The notes beneath the pieces are model-generated. The model did not search any database. It was not told the DNA's origin and saw nothing but the letters and a program-made list of their open reading frames with translations. DNA of 57,656 nucleotides. Source: an uncultured Burkholderiales bacterium. GTDB lineage: Bacteria; Pseudomonadota; Gammaproteobacteria; Burkholderiales; Burkholderiaceae. Every line of letters starts with the position of its first letter. Within the stretch, counting starts at the first letter, position 1. Of this stretch, positions 34,435 through 43,134 are shown in pieces. The translations under genes and the position numbers were made by a program. The DNA lies in contig CALBEV010000147.1 in assembly GCA_937891045.1 (NCBI GenBank), positions 1 through 57,656 on the forward strand, read 5' to 3'.

Positions 34435-35511
34435 TCAATACGGGAACGGCCAGACACGCATTTTTTGCTTGCCGATCGACCACAACTTGGCCAAACCATG
34501 AGGTTCCACGATCAGGAACCAAACGATCAAGCCACCAAAAATCATCAGTTCGGTGTGCGACACCACCGTGGTTGAAATCTCCATGCCCACCATGCCAGCG
34601 ATGAAGGGCAGGGCTTGATTCAAAAAGATGGGCAACAAGATGATGAAGGCCGCACCCAAAAAGCCGCCCATGATCGAGCCCAAGCCGCCAATGATGACCA
34701 TGAACAACAAGCGGAAAGATTCATTCACGGAAAAAGCACTCGGCTCCCAGGAGCCCATGTAAATAAAGGCCCACAGCGCACCCGCCACGCCGATGATGAA
34801 GGAGCTGACCGCGAAAGCCGTGAGTTTGGCGTACATCGGGCGAATGCCAATGACGGCAGCGGCCACGTCCATGTCGCGGATCGCCATCCACTCGCGACCG
34901 ATCGCACCGCGCACCAGGTTTTTGGCGAGCAACGCCACCACGCACAGCAGCGTCAGGCAAAACAGGTATTTGCTGACATCGCTTTCAATCGGCAGGCCAA
35001 ACACCTGCAAATTGGACACCGACACCGAGCCCGACGGCGTGTCCAAGGTGAACCACTTGATGCGCAAGAACATCCAATCGGCAAAAAACTGAGCCGCCAA
35101 GGTGGCCACGGCCAGGTAAAGACCACGCACCCGCAAACTGGGCAACCCAAACAGCACACCGAACACCGTGGCGCACAAACCGCCCAAGATGAGCGCGGGG
35201 ATGAGCGGCATGTCGGGCACACGGGCGAAGAAGTTGTAGGCGCCATAGGCACCCACCGCCATGAACGCGCCTGAGCCCAAAGAGATTTGGCCGCAATAGC
35301 CGACCAAGACATTCACGCCAATGGCCGCCATGGCCATGATGACAAAAGGAATCAAGATGGCACTGAACCAGTAGTCGGTGGCCATCAAGGGCACGGCGAC
35401 GAAGGCCAGCAACAACATGGCCGCAATGAACCAACGATCCTGAACAATCGGAAAGATCTGCTGGTCAGCTTGGTAGCTGGTTTTGAATTGGCCGTTTTCT
35501 CTGTAGAACAT
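34435..35511 (-). CDS. livM: Liv-type ABC transporter permease LivM
   Basis: 358-residue inner-membrane permease with about nine helices and the LivM motif VNVLVGYCGQISLGSGAFMAVGAYGAY, plus VRGLYLAVATLAAQF and RDMDVAAAVIGI, a contact site for the ATPases. A short 25-residue leader precedes the first helix. It lies 2 bases after the livH stop. Confidence 0.93.
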   Translation of the reverse strand: MFYRENGQFKTSYQADQQIFPIVQDRWFIAAMLLLAFVAVPLMATDYWFSAILIPFVIMAMAAIGVNVLVGYCGQISLGSGAFMAVGAYGAYNFFARVPDMPLIPALILGGLCATVFGVLFGLPSLRVRGLYLAVATLAAQFFADWMFLRIKWFTLDTPSGSVSVSNLQVFGLPIESDVSKYLFCLTLLCVVALLAKNLVRGAIGREWMAIRDMDVAAAVIGIRPMYAKLTAFAVSSFIIGVAGALWAFIYMGSWEPSAFSVNESFRLLFMVIIGGLGSIMGGFLGAAFIILLPIFLNQALPFIAGMVGMEISTTVVSHTELMIFGGLIVWFLIVEPHGLAKLWSIGKQKMRVWPFPY

Positions 35512-35513
35512 GC

Positions 35514-36440
35514 TTACACCCGGTCAATGATCTTCTCGCCGAACAAACCTTGGGGCCTGAAGAGCAAAAAGACGAGCGCCAATACATAGGCAAACCAAAT
35601 TTCGATGCCACCACCGACAAAAGGACCCAAATACACCTCAGAGAGTTTCTCGCCCACACCGATGATCAGGCCGCCAATGATGGCCCCAGGCACCGAGGTG
35701 AGGCCACCCAAAATCACCACCGGCAAAGCACGCAAGGCGACAGTGGCCAAGGAAAACTGAACGCCGAGTTTGCTACCCCAAATCATGCCAGCCACCAAGG
35801 CCACAACACCGGCCACACACCAGACGATGACCCAAATGCGGTTCAAGGGAATGCCAATGGATTGCGCGGCTTGGTGGTCATCGGCCACGGCACGCAGCGC
35901 CCGGCCTGTGCCGGTTTTCTGAAAAAACACCGACAAGGCGACCACCAAACAAGCGGCGATGAGTGCTGCAATCAAGTCTTCTTGGTTGATCAGGATGCCG
36001 CCTTCAAAAACGTCTTGAAAGGCGATCACCGGTTCTTTGGGCATGCCAATGTCAATCTTGTAAATGTCACTGCCAAAAATCGATTGGCCCAAGCCTTCTA
36101 GGAAATAGGTGATGCCCAAGGTCGCCATCAACAAGGTGGTGCCTTCTTGGTTGACCAAATTGCGCAGCACCAAGCGTTCAATCAACCAGGCCACCGCAAA
36201 CATCACCACAGCGGCCAAAGCAAAGGCCATCAGGTTCACCAACCAAGCCGGGCCCAAGCCCGCGGTGTTCAACCATTCGGCAAAACGCGCCATTGCCAAG
36301 GCGGCAAACAAAACCATCGCGCCTTGCGCGAAATTGAACACGCCGGAGGCTTTGAAGATGAGCACGAAGCCCAAAGCCACCAGCGAATACAACATGCCAG
36401 CCATCAGGCCACCGAGCAGTGTTTCAAGAAAGAATCCCAT
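35514..36440 (-). CDS. livH: Liv-type ABC transporter permease LivH
   Basis: 308-residue inner-membrane permease, about eight helices, with GLMAGMLYSLVALGFVLIFKASGVFNFAQGAM at the N-terminus and RALRAVADDHQAAQSIGI, the LivG/F coupling segment. Start ATG 36440 is preferred over the in-frame TTG 36449, which would overlap livG. It works with LivM, LivG and LivF. Confidence 0.93.
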   Translation of the reverse strand: MGFFLETLLGGLMAGMLYSLVALGFVLIFKASGVFNFAQGAMVLFAALAMARFAEWLNTAGLGPAWLVNLMAFALAAVVMFAVAWLIERLVLRNLVNQEGTTLLMATLGITYFLEGLGQSIFGSDIYKIDIGMPKEPVIAFQDVFEGGILINQEDLIAALIAACLVVALSVFFQKTGTGRALRAVADDHQAAQSIGIPLNRIWVIVWCVAGVVALVAGMIWGSKLGVQFSLATVALRALPVVILGGLTSVPGAIIGGLIIGVGEKLSEVYLGPFVGGGIEIWFAYVLALVFLLFRPQGLFGEKIIDRV

Positions 36441-36445
36441 GGCCG

Positions 36446-37228
36446 TCAATGTCCTGTACCGAGGTAGGCGCTGATCACCTCGGGGTTGTTGCGCACTTCA
36501 TCGGGCGTGCCGTCGCCGATTTTTTTGCCGTAGTCCAGCACGACGACGCGGTCGGAGATGTCCATCACCACGCCCATGTCGTGCTCGATCAACACCACCG
36601 TAGTGCCAAATTCATCGTTCACATCCAGAATGAAGCGGCACATGTCCTGCTTTTCTTCCACGTTCATGCCCGCCATCGGTTCGTCCAGCAGCAGCACTTG
36701 GGGCTCCAGCGCCAAGGCGCGGCCCAAGTCGACACGCTTTTGCAAGCCATAGGGCAGCTGCCCGACAGGCGTTTTGCGGTAGGGCTGGATTTCCAGAAAG
36801 TCGATGATTTCTTCCACCCGCTTGCGGTGTTCAATTTCTTCGCGTTCTGCCGGACCCCAACGCAGGGCTTGCATGAACAAATTGCTTTTCATGCGCAGGT
36901 TGCGCCCGGTCATGATGTTGTCCAGCACACTCATGCCTTTGAACAAGGCCAGGTTTTGGAAGGTGCGGGCCACGCCCATGACCGCCACTTGGTGGCTGTC
37001 CATGTGGCTGAAAGTTTGGCCGCGAAACGTGATGCTGCCTTGCTGCGGTGTGTAGACACCATTGATGCAATTGAGCATCGAGCTTTTGCCCGCGCCATTG
37101 GGGCCGATGATGGCGCGGATTTCGTGCTCGCGCACATCAAAGCTGATGTCTGAGAGCGCTTTGACGCCGCCAAAACTCAAAGAGATGTTGTGGACATCGA
37201 GGATGACCTCGCCAATCTGCTTGCTCAT
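36446..37228 (-). CDS. livG: Liv-type ABC transporter ATP-binding protein LivG
   Basis: 260-residue ATPase with LSFGGVKALSDISF, Walker A GPNGAGKSS (about 41-49), GVARTFQNLALF, LPYGLQKRVDLGRAL signature and LLDEPMAGMN. These are LivG features. The start overlaps the stop of the upstream acyl-CoA ligase (ATGA), tying uptake and CoA activation into one message. Confidence 0.94.
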   Translation of the reverse strand: MSKQIGEVILDVHNISLSFGGVKALSDISFDVREHEIRAIIGPNGAGKSSMLNCINGVYTPQQGSITFRGQTFSHMDSHQVAVMGVARTFQNLALFKGMSVLDNIMTGRNLRMKSNLFMQALRWGPAEREEIEHRKRVEEIIDFLEIQPYRKTPVGQLPYGLQKRVDLGRALALEPQVLLLDEPMAGMNVEEKQDMCRFILDVNDEFGTTVVLIEHDMGVVMDISDRVVVLDYGKKIGDGTPDEVRNNPEVISAYLGTGH

Positions 37229-39171
37229 GCTGCTTGCCCCACTGGCGCAAAGGTTTTCGCGTCCATCAGCTGCAAAGTAGCGCTGACGCTGCCGCTGCGG
37301 CCGTCCTCGAACTTCACCGCGGTGTCAATGTATTGCTGGGTTTGGCCCTCGTACAAAGCGGTCACCAAGACACCGTATTTGTCGGCAATGAAACCACGCC
37401 GTACTTTGTTGGTGCGGGTGAGTTCGCCGTCATCCGCATCGAGTTCTTTGTGCAGCACCAAGAAGCGGCTGATCTGGCTGCCAGCCAACAATTTATCGGC
37501 AGCCAAATCCGCATTCACCTTTTCCACGCAATCGAGAATGAGCTGATACACCTCGGCTTTTTGCGCCAAATCGGTGTAGCCCGCATACGGCAGGTTGCGC
37601 CGCTCGGCCCAATTGCCCACTGCATCAAAGTCGATGTTGAGCATCACGCAGACCTTGTCGCGGCCATCGCCGTAGGCCACAGCCTCTTTGATGAACTGGA
37701 AGAATTTGAGTTTGTTTTCCACGTACTTGGGTGCGAACATCTCGCCGTCATTCACGCCGCCTTGGATGCGACCCACGTCTTTCACGCGGTCGATGATTTT
37801 CAAATGACCGTGCGCATCCAAAAACCCGGCGTCACTGGTGTGGTACCAGCCGTCGGCCGTCAGCACCTCGGCAGTGGCTTCAGGGTTTTTGTAATAGCCC
37901 TTCAGAAGTCCGGCGGACTTGACCAAGATTTCGCCGTTGTCTGCCACCTTGATTTCCACGCCCGCACACGGCACCCCCACGGTGTCGGCACGTGCTTGGT
38001 TGTCGGGCTGCAAACAAACAAACACCGCGGTTTCGGTGGAGCCGTAAAGCTGCTTCAAATTGATGCCAATCGAGCGGTAGAAGGTGAACAGATCGGGGCC
38101 AATCGCCTCACCGGCGGTGTAGCCCACACGCACCCGCGAAAAACCCAGGTTGTTGCGCAGTGGGCCATAAACCAAGAAGTCGCCCAGGCCATACAGCAGC
38201 TGACCCCACAGTCCAATGGCTTCGCCGTCCATGCGCTTGGGGCCGTATTCGCGGGCCACATCCATGAAGAAATGGAACATTCGCCGCTTCAGGGGACTGG
38301 CGTCTTCCATGCGAATCATCACGTTGGTCAGCAAGCCTTCAAACACCCGGGGTGGTGCGAAGTAATAGGTCGGGCCGACTTCTTTCAAGTCGATGGTGAT
38401 GGTTTCAGCCGACTCGGGGCAGTTCACCACATAGCCGCAGCACAGCCACTGGGCATAGCTGAAGATGTTCTGGCCAATCCAAGCCAGCGGCATGTAGGCC
38501 AAGACCTCTTCGCGGTGGGTCAGGTGGTCAAAGTCGGCACCGGCTTGGGCGCGGTCGAGCAAGCTGCGGTGCGTGTGCACCACGCCCTTGGGGTTGCCGG
38601 TGGTGCCAGACGTGAAGAACATGGCGGCCACGTCGTCGGGCTTGCAGGTGTCAATTTGGGCGCTCAAAAAGCCGGGGGCTTGTGCCGCGGCGTTTTCACC
38701 TTCTTGCATCAAGCTGCTCAGGCTGAACAAGCCGGCTTGTTTGTAATTGCGCAAGCCGCGCGGGTCGTCGTAATAAATGTGCGTGAGGCTGGCACAGCCG
38801 GGCTGGATGTCCAGCAATTTGTCGACCTGCTCTTGGTTTTCCACCACCGCAAAACGCACCTCGGCATTGTTGATGGGGAACACGTACTCGGTGCCCACCG
38901 CATCTTGGTACAGGGGGATGGGCACACCGCCCAAGGCTTGCACCGCCAACATGGCGGCGTACAAATGCGGCCGGTTGGCACCGACCACCACCACGTGGTC
39001 GCCACGTGCCAAGCCTGCCAAATGAAAACCATGGGCCATGTGGTTCACCTGCGTGAACAAGGCGGACCAAGAAATGCTTTGCCAAATGCCATATTCCTTT
39101 TCGCGCAAGGCGGTGTCGCCGGGGCGCGATTGGGCATGGTCTTGCAGTAAACGGGGGAAGGTGGTGTTCAT
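37225..39171 (-). CDS. AMP-dependent acyl/aryl-CoA ligase (long-chain type)
   Basis: 648-residue ANL-family enzyme forming an acyl-CoA from an acid, ATP and CoA. P-loop FFTSGTTGNPKGVVH (about 186-200), gate region YYFAPPRVFEGLLT, GSTETAVF, TSDAGFLD and KDVGRIQGGVNDGEM are present; a C-terminal Lys region (RTNKVRRGFIADKY) replaces the usual PxTxxGK end, as in long-chain ligases. It is first in the leftward operon with livGHMF, so its substrate is probably what the transporter imports. Start ATG 39171, 76 bases from the divergent Crp-family gene. Confidence 0.9.
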   Translation of the reverse strand: MNTTFPRLLQDHAQSRPGDTALREKEYGIWQSISWSALFTQVNHMAHGFHLAGLARGDHVVVVGANRPHLYAAMLAVQALGGVPIPLYQDAVGTEYVFPINNAEVRFAVVENQEQVDKLLDIQPGCASLTHIYYDDPRGLRNYKQAGLFSLSSLMQEGENAAAQAPGFLSAQIDTCKPDDVAAMFFTSGTTGNPKGVVHTHRSLLDRAQAGADFDHLTHREEVLAYMPLAWIGQNIFSYAQWLCCGYVVNCPESAETITIDLKEVGPTYYFAPPRVFEGLLTNVMIRMEDASPLKRRMFHFFMDVAREYGPKRMDGEAIGLWGQLLYGLGDFLVYGPLRNNLGFSRVRVGYTAGEAIGPDLFTFYRSIGINLKQLYGSTETAVFVCLQPDNQARADTVGVPCAGVEIKVADNGEILVKSAGLLKGYYKNPEATAEVLTADGWYHTSDAGFLDAHGHLKIIDRVKDVGRIQGGVNDGEMFAPKYVENKLKFFQFIKEAVAYGDGRDKVCVMLNIDFDAVGNWAERRNLPYAGYTDLAQKAEVYQLILDCVEKVNADLAADKLLAGSQISRFLVLHKELDADDGELTRTNKVRRGFIADKYGVLVTALYEGQTQQYIDTAVKFEDGRSGSVSATLQLMDAKTFAPVGQAA

Positions 39172-39195
39172 CGGACGGGTATATTAGGCGGCACT

Positions 39196-39225
39196 TTGAC
39201 GTTTTTTTGTCTTTTCAACGACAAT
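39196..39225 (+). promoter_or_regulatory. putative promoter of the Crp-family gene with TTGTC/GACAA inverted repeat
   Basis: TTGACG (39196-39201), an 18-base spacer and GACAAT (39220-39225) make a moderate sigma-70 promoter. Within the spacer and -10 an inverted repeat TTGTC-8 bases-GACAA (39207-39224) could bind a dimeric regulator. The opposite-facing ligase operon has TAATAT (39186-39181) just before its ATG as a possible -10. Confidence 0.4.
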
Positions 39226-39226
39226 T

Positions 39227-39241
39227 TAGGGTAGACCCCTA
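39227..39241. promoter_or_regulatory. palindromic operator candidate TAGGG-N5-CCCTA
   Basis: A perfect inverted repeat, TAGGG (39227-39231) and CCCTA (39237-39241), lies 6 bases before the Crp-family ATG and overlaps its predicted transcription start. This suits an autoregulatory operator for the adjacent Crp/Fnr-family protein or shared control of the divergent ligase-liv operon. Binding is inferred from position only. Confidence 0.45.
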
Positions 39242-39247
39242 GGCCCC

Positions 39248-39964
39248 ATGAGCAAAGACCATTCACTTCACCAGCGCCGCCGCCCGCCCAGCTCGCAAGA
39301 GCTCGAGGGCATCCCCTGGCTGAACCTGCTGACCCCCGCTGAGCGCGAAAAAGCCATCGGCCACATCGTCGTCGGCGACGCGGTCTCGGGCGAAATCATT
39401 TGCCGTGTGGGCCGCGCCCCCACCTATTGGTTTGGCGTGGTGGATGGCTTGTTGAAGATGAGCATCGACACGGTCAAGGGCGACAGCCTGACCTTCACCG
39501 GCGTGTCGCGGGGCGGCTGGTTTGGCGAGGGCACGGCTTTGAAACGCGAGCCTTACCGCTACAACGTGCAAACTTTGCGGGCCAGCGTGGTGGCGGGTTT
39601 GCCGGTGGCCAATTTCCACGAACTGCTGGCCGAATCGATTGGCTTCAACCGCTTCATCATGAACCAACTGAACGAACGGCTGGGGCAGTTCATCGCTGCG
39701 CGTGAAATTGACCGGCTCAACAGCCCCGACGTGCGCGTGGCCCGCAGCTTGGCCGCCTTGTTCAACCCGGTGCTGTTTCCAGGCGTGGGCGAGGTGCTGC
39801 AAATCACCCAGCAAGAGCTGGCCTACCTGGTGGGTTTGTCGCGCCAGCGGGTCAACATGGCGCTGCAACGTCTGGTGGCTGAGGGCTGGATCAGCGTGGC
39901 CTATGGCGGCGTGCGGGTGCTGAATTTGCAGGCCTTGCGCAGCCATACACTCGGTGCCCCATGA
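39248..39964 (+). CDS. Crp/Fnr-family transcriptional regulator
   Basis: 238-residue regulator with an N-terminal cyclic-nucleotide-like beta-roll (about 40-130: GDAVSGEIICRVG, LLKMSID, GWFGEGTALKREP) and a C-terminal helix-turn-helix (QQELAYLVGLSRQRVNMALQRLVAEG, about 185-210). The Fnr cysteine cluster is absent, so it is not an oxygen sensor of that type; the effector is unknown. It is divergent from the ligase/liv operon and likely controls it, possibly sensing a CoA thioester or aromatic. The stop overlaps the pseudouridine synthase ATG. Confidence 0.88.
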   Translation: MSKDHSLHQRRRPPSSQELEGIPWLNLLTPAEREKAIGHIVVGDAVSGEIICRVGRAPTYWFGVVDGLLKMSIDTVKGDSLTFTGVSRGGWFGEGTALKREPYRYNVQTLRASVVAGLPVANFHELLAESIGFNRFIMNQLNERLGQFIAAREIDRLNSPDVRVARSLAALFNPVLFPGVGEVLQITQQELAYLVGLSRQRVNMALQRLVAEGWISVAYGGVRVLNLQALRSHTLGAP

Positions 39965-40734
39965 CCGAACTCATCCGCTTGAACAAACGCATGGCCGAAC
40001 TCGGCCTGTGCTCCCGCCGCGAAGCCGACGATTGGATTGGCAAGGGCTGGGTGAAAGTGAACGGCGAGATAGCGGTGCTGGGCAAACCGGTCAGCCCGAT
40101 GGACCGCATCGAGGTGGACAAGCTGGCCCGTGGCCAGCAAGACAAGCAAGTCACCATCCTGCTGCACAAGCCCATGGGCTATGTGAGTGGCCAAGCCGAA
40201 GACGGCCACACGCCCGCCATCAACCTGATTGAAGCCCGCCACCAGTGGCGCGACGACCGTTCCAGCATCCGCTTTGTGCCCCGCCAGCGCATGGGCTTGG
40301 CACCTGCTGGCCGCTTGGACATTGACTCGGTGGGCTTGCTGGTGCTGACCCAAGACGGCCGGGTGGCGCGTCAACTGATTGGCGAAGACTCGCAGGTGGA
40401 CAAAGAATATTTGGTGCGGGTGCAGTACGGCAAGCTGGCAGCGGGGGAGCAACAAACCGATGTGCAGTCGCTCTTCCCAGCAGACCAATTGGCGCGTTTG
40501 TGCCACGGCCTGCACTTGGACGGCCAAGCCTTGAAGCCCGCCGTGGTGGACTGGCAAAACCCCGAGCAACTGCGCTTTGTGTTGAAAGAGGGCCGCAAGC
40601 GCCAAATTCGACGCATGTGCGAGCAGGTCGGCCTGACCGTGGTCGGCTTGAAGCGGGTGCGCATTGGCCGGGTGAAGCTGGGCCAACTGCCGGTGGGGCA
40701 GTGGCGGTATTTGGCGCCTGGCGAGGTGTTTTAA
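39961..40734 (+). CDS. rluF: pseudouridine synthase, RsuA/RluF family
   Basis: 257-residue RNA-modifying enzyme. N-terminal S4 domain (LNKRMAELGLCSRREADDWI, about 6-25) and a catalytic domain with AGRLDIDSVGLLVLTQDG (catalytic Asp near 120) and the end motif EGRKRQIRRMCEQVGL. Similarity in length and the MCE motif points to RluF (23S rRNA position 2604 in E. coli) rather than RluB or RsuA; the exact site is uncertain. Coupled to the Crp-family gene by ATGA. Confidence 0.85.
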   Translation: MTELIRLNKRMAELGLCSRREADDWIGKGWVKVNGEIAVLGKPVSPMDRIEVDKLARGQQDKQVTILLHKPMGYVSGQAEDGHTPAINLIEARHQWRDDRSSIRFVPRQRMGLAPAGRLDIDSVGLLVLTQDGRVARQLIGEDSQVDKEYLVRVQYGKLAAGEQQTDVQSLFPADQLARLCHGLHLDGQALKPAVVDWQNPEQLRFVLKEGRKRQIRRMCEQVGLTVVGLKRVRIGRVKLGQLPVGQWRYLAPGEVF

Positions 40735-40776
40735 GCCTCAGCGCCAGTGCACTCGCTCACTTCAGGCCATCTGCTT

Positions 40777-40804
40777 CTTGAAATACGGGCCACGCGCCCC
40801 ACTT
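40777..40804 (+). promoter_or_regulatory. sigma-32 (heat-shock) promoter of htpG
   Basis: CTTGAAA (40777-40783), a 13-base spacer and CCCCACTT (40797-40804) match the RpoH consensus CTTGAAA-N13-15-CCCCATNT at nearly every base. It is 37 bases before the htpG ATG, so heat-shock control of htpG is strongly suggested. Confidence 0.8.
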
Positions 40805-40841
40805 GGAACCCATTCTTTTTCGTTCTTTTCTTTCAGACACC

Positions 40842-42782
40842 ATGACAAAACACACCCACGCCTTCCAAGCCGAAGTGGCCCAGCTGCTGCACCTGGTCAC
40901 CCACTCCCTGTATTCCAACAAAGAAATCTTTTTGCGCGAGCTGATTTCCAACGCCTCGGATGCCTGCGACAAGCTGCGCTATGAGTCCTTGAACAACGCC
41001 GCTTTGCTGGAAGACACACCCACACTTGAAATTCGCGTGGCATTCGACAAAGCCGCCAAGACGCTGACCATCAGCGACAACGGCATTGGCATGAGCCAGC
41101 AAGAAGCGATTGAGCACCTGGGCACGATCGCCAAAAGCGGCACCCGCGACTTCATGAGCAAGCTGAGCGGCGACCAGCAATCCGACGCCAAAGACCAGGG
41201 TTCGCTGATTGGCCAGTTCGGTGTGGGCTTTTACTCGGGCTTCATCGTGGCCGACAAGATCGTGGTGGAAACCCGCCGAGCTGGCTTGGCCGCCTCTGAA
41301 GGTGTGCGCTGGACCAGCGGGGGCAGCGGCGACTTCGAGGTGGAAACCATCACCCAAGACAAGCGCGGCAGCCACATCATTTTGCATTTGCGTGACGATG
41401 CCGAAGAGTTTTTAAGCAACTGGAAAATCAAAAGCATCATCGGCAAGTACGCCGACCACATCGCCCTGCCCATCCTGATGCGCAAGGAAGAATGGAAAGA
41501 AGGCGAGAACGAGCAGCCTGGTGAAATGGTGGTGACCGACGAATGGGAAACCGTCAACAAAGCCTCGGCCTTGTGGACCCGCCCGAAAAAAGACATCAGC
41601 GCCGAGCAGCACGCCGAGTTTTACAAAGCCATCAGCCACGACTTCGAGCCGCCCTTGGCTTGGAGCCACAACAAGGTGGAAGGCAGCACCGAGTACACGC
41701 AACTGCTGTACTTGCCCGGCAAAGCGCCATTTGATTTGTGGAACCGCGACAAAAAAGGCGGCATCAAGCTGTATGTGAAACGCGTCTTCATCATGGACGA
41801 CGCCGAAGCTTTGTTGCCCACCTACTTGCGCTTTGTCAAAGGCGTGGTGGACTCGGCCGATTTGCCCTTGAACGTGAGCCGCGAGCTGCTGCAAGAAAGC
41901 CGCGATGTGAAAGCTATTCGCGAGGGCAACACCCGCCGTGTGCTGTCCATGTTGGACGACCTGGCCAAGCACGATGCGCCTGCAGCGGACGCGAGCGACG
42001 ACGACAAACAAAACGCTGGCAAGTTCACCAAGTTCTACGCCGACTTTGGCGCGGTGTTGAAAGAAGGCTTGGGCGAAGACTTTGCCAACAAGGACAAGAT
42101 TGCCAAGCTGCTGCGCTTTGCCAGCTCGACCACCGACACCGTGAGTGTGGGCTTTGCCGATTACAAAGCCCACATGAAAGAAGGCCAAGACGCTATTTTT
42201 TACATCACGGCCGACAGCTTGGCCGCCGCCAAAAACAGCCCACAGCTCGAGGTGTTCCGCAAAAAAGGCATCGAGGTGCTGCTGATGTCCGACCGCGTGG
42301 ACGAGTGGGCGCTGGGCTTCCTCCACGAGTTTGACGGCACCCCGCTGCAAAGCGTGGCCAAGGGCGCGTTTGACTTGGGCAAGCTGCAAGACGAGGCCGA
42401 GAAAAAAGCCGCCGAAGAAGCCGCTGAAACTTTCAAGCCGCTGCTGGCCAAGCTGAAAGATGCCCTGAAAGACAAGGCCGACGATGTGCGCATCACCAGC
42501 CGCTTGGTGGACTCGCCCGCCTGCTTGGTGGTGAAAGACGACGCCATGTCTTTGCAACTGGCCCGCATGCTCAAGCAAGCCGGTCAAACCGCGCCCGAAA
42601 GCAAACCGATTTTGGAAATCAACCCCGAGCACCCGCTGGTGAAAAAGCTGGACACGCCCGACGGTCAAATCCATTTCTACGACCTGGCGCACATCGTGTT
42701 TGACCAGGCCTTGCTGGCCGAAGGCGGCCTGCCAGCCGACCCGGCGGCGTATGTGAAAAGGGTGAATGCTTTGTTGGTTTAA
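40842..42782 (+). CDS. htpG: molecular chaperone HtpG (bacterial Hsp90)
   Basis: 646-residue ATP-dependent chaperone. GHKL ATPase motifs are intact: [21 protein letters not shown] (about 24-44), [15 protein letters not shown] and [11 protein letters not shown]. The middle domain has [14 protein letters not shown] and the C-terminal dimer domain ends after a MEEVD-less tail, as in bacteria. Length is normal. Start ATG 40842; the frame is open upstream to 40803 but that is promoter sequence. Confidence 0.97.
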   Translation: MTKHTHAFQAEVAQLLHLVTHSLYSNKEIFLRELISNASDACDKLRYESLNNAALLEDTPTLEIRVAFDKAAKTLTISDNGIGMSQQEAIEHLGTIAKSGTRDFMSKLSGDQQSDAKDQGSLIGQFGVGFYSGFIVADKIVVETRRAGLAASEGVRWTSGGSGDFEVETITQDKRGSHIILHLRDDAEEFLSNWKIKSIIGKYADHIALPILMRKEEWKEGENEQPGEMVVTDEWETVNKASALWTRPKKDISAEQHAEFYKAISHDFEPPLAWSHNKVEGSTEYTQLLYLPGKAPFDLWNRDKKGGIKLYVKRVFIMDDAEALLPTYLRFVKGVVDSADLPLNVSRELLQESRDVKAIREGNTRRVLSMLDDLAKHDAPAADASDDDKQNAGKFTKFYADFGAVLKEGLGEDFANKDKIAKLLRFASSTTDTVSVGFADYKAHMKEGQDAIFYITADSLAAAKNSPQLEVFRKKGIEVLLMSDRVDEWALGFLHEFDGTPLQSVAKGAFDLGKLQDEAEKKAAEEAAETFKPLLAKLKDALKDKADDVRITSRLVDSPACLVVKDDAMSLQLARMLKQAGQTAPESKPILEINPEHPLVKKLDTPDGQIHFYDLAHIVFDQALLAEGGLPADPAAYVKRVNALLV

Positions 42783-42803
42783 GCCATCAATCGCTTGCAT
42801 TTA

Positions 42804-42858
42804 TTGATATATACGTCAATAATTCATTATATTAGGTGTTAATTGACGTATATATCAA
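42804..42858. promoter_or_regulatory. twin hipBA operators as a perfect inverted pair
   Basis: Two 17-base arms, 42804-42820 and 42842-42858, are exact reverse complements of each other. Each contains its own dyad TTGA-N8-TCAA (42804-42819 and 42843-42858), with centres 39 bases apart. The second ends immediately before the hipB ATG. Between them lies an AT-rich segment with TATATT (42828-42833) as a likely -10. HipB in E. coli binds inverted half-sites with an 8-base spacer, so these are good candidate autorepression sites. Confidence 0.7.
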
Positions 42859-43134
42859 ATGAAAACCCTTCAAGATCTTGGCGAATCCATCGCAGCGCGG
42901 CGCAAGCAACTTGGTCTGCAGCAGCGTGAGGTAGCGGCATTGGCGGGCATCACCGCCGAATCTTTGTCACGGTTTGAACGCGGCCGCAGCGCTGAATTTG
43001 GGGCTCGCAAATTATTGGCCATCCTGGCCGTACTCGGTGCAGAACTGGATGTCGTCAATGAGGGCCAAGCTGGCAACTTGGATGAACTGCGCCTAGAACG
43101 GGCTCAATACACATCCACCCCAGGAGCCTTTTGA
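42859..43134 (+). CDS. hipB: HipB-like XRE-family antitoxin/repressor
   Basis: 91-residue Cro/C1-type DNA-binding protein: helix-turn-helix at about 12-60 (QQREVAALAGITAESLSRFERGRS) followed by GARKLLAILAVLGAELDVV and a short tail. It should repress hipBA at the twin operators directly upstream and neutralise HipA. Start ATG 42859; the stop overlaps the hipA ATG (TGATG). Confidence 0.88.
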   Translation: MKTLQDLGESIAARRKQLGLQQREVAALAGITAESLSRFERGRSAEFGARKLLAILAVLGAELDVVNEGQAGNLDELRLERAQYTSTPGAF

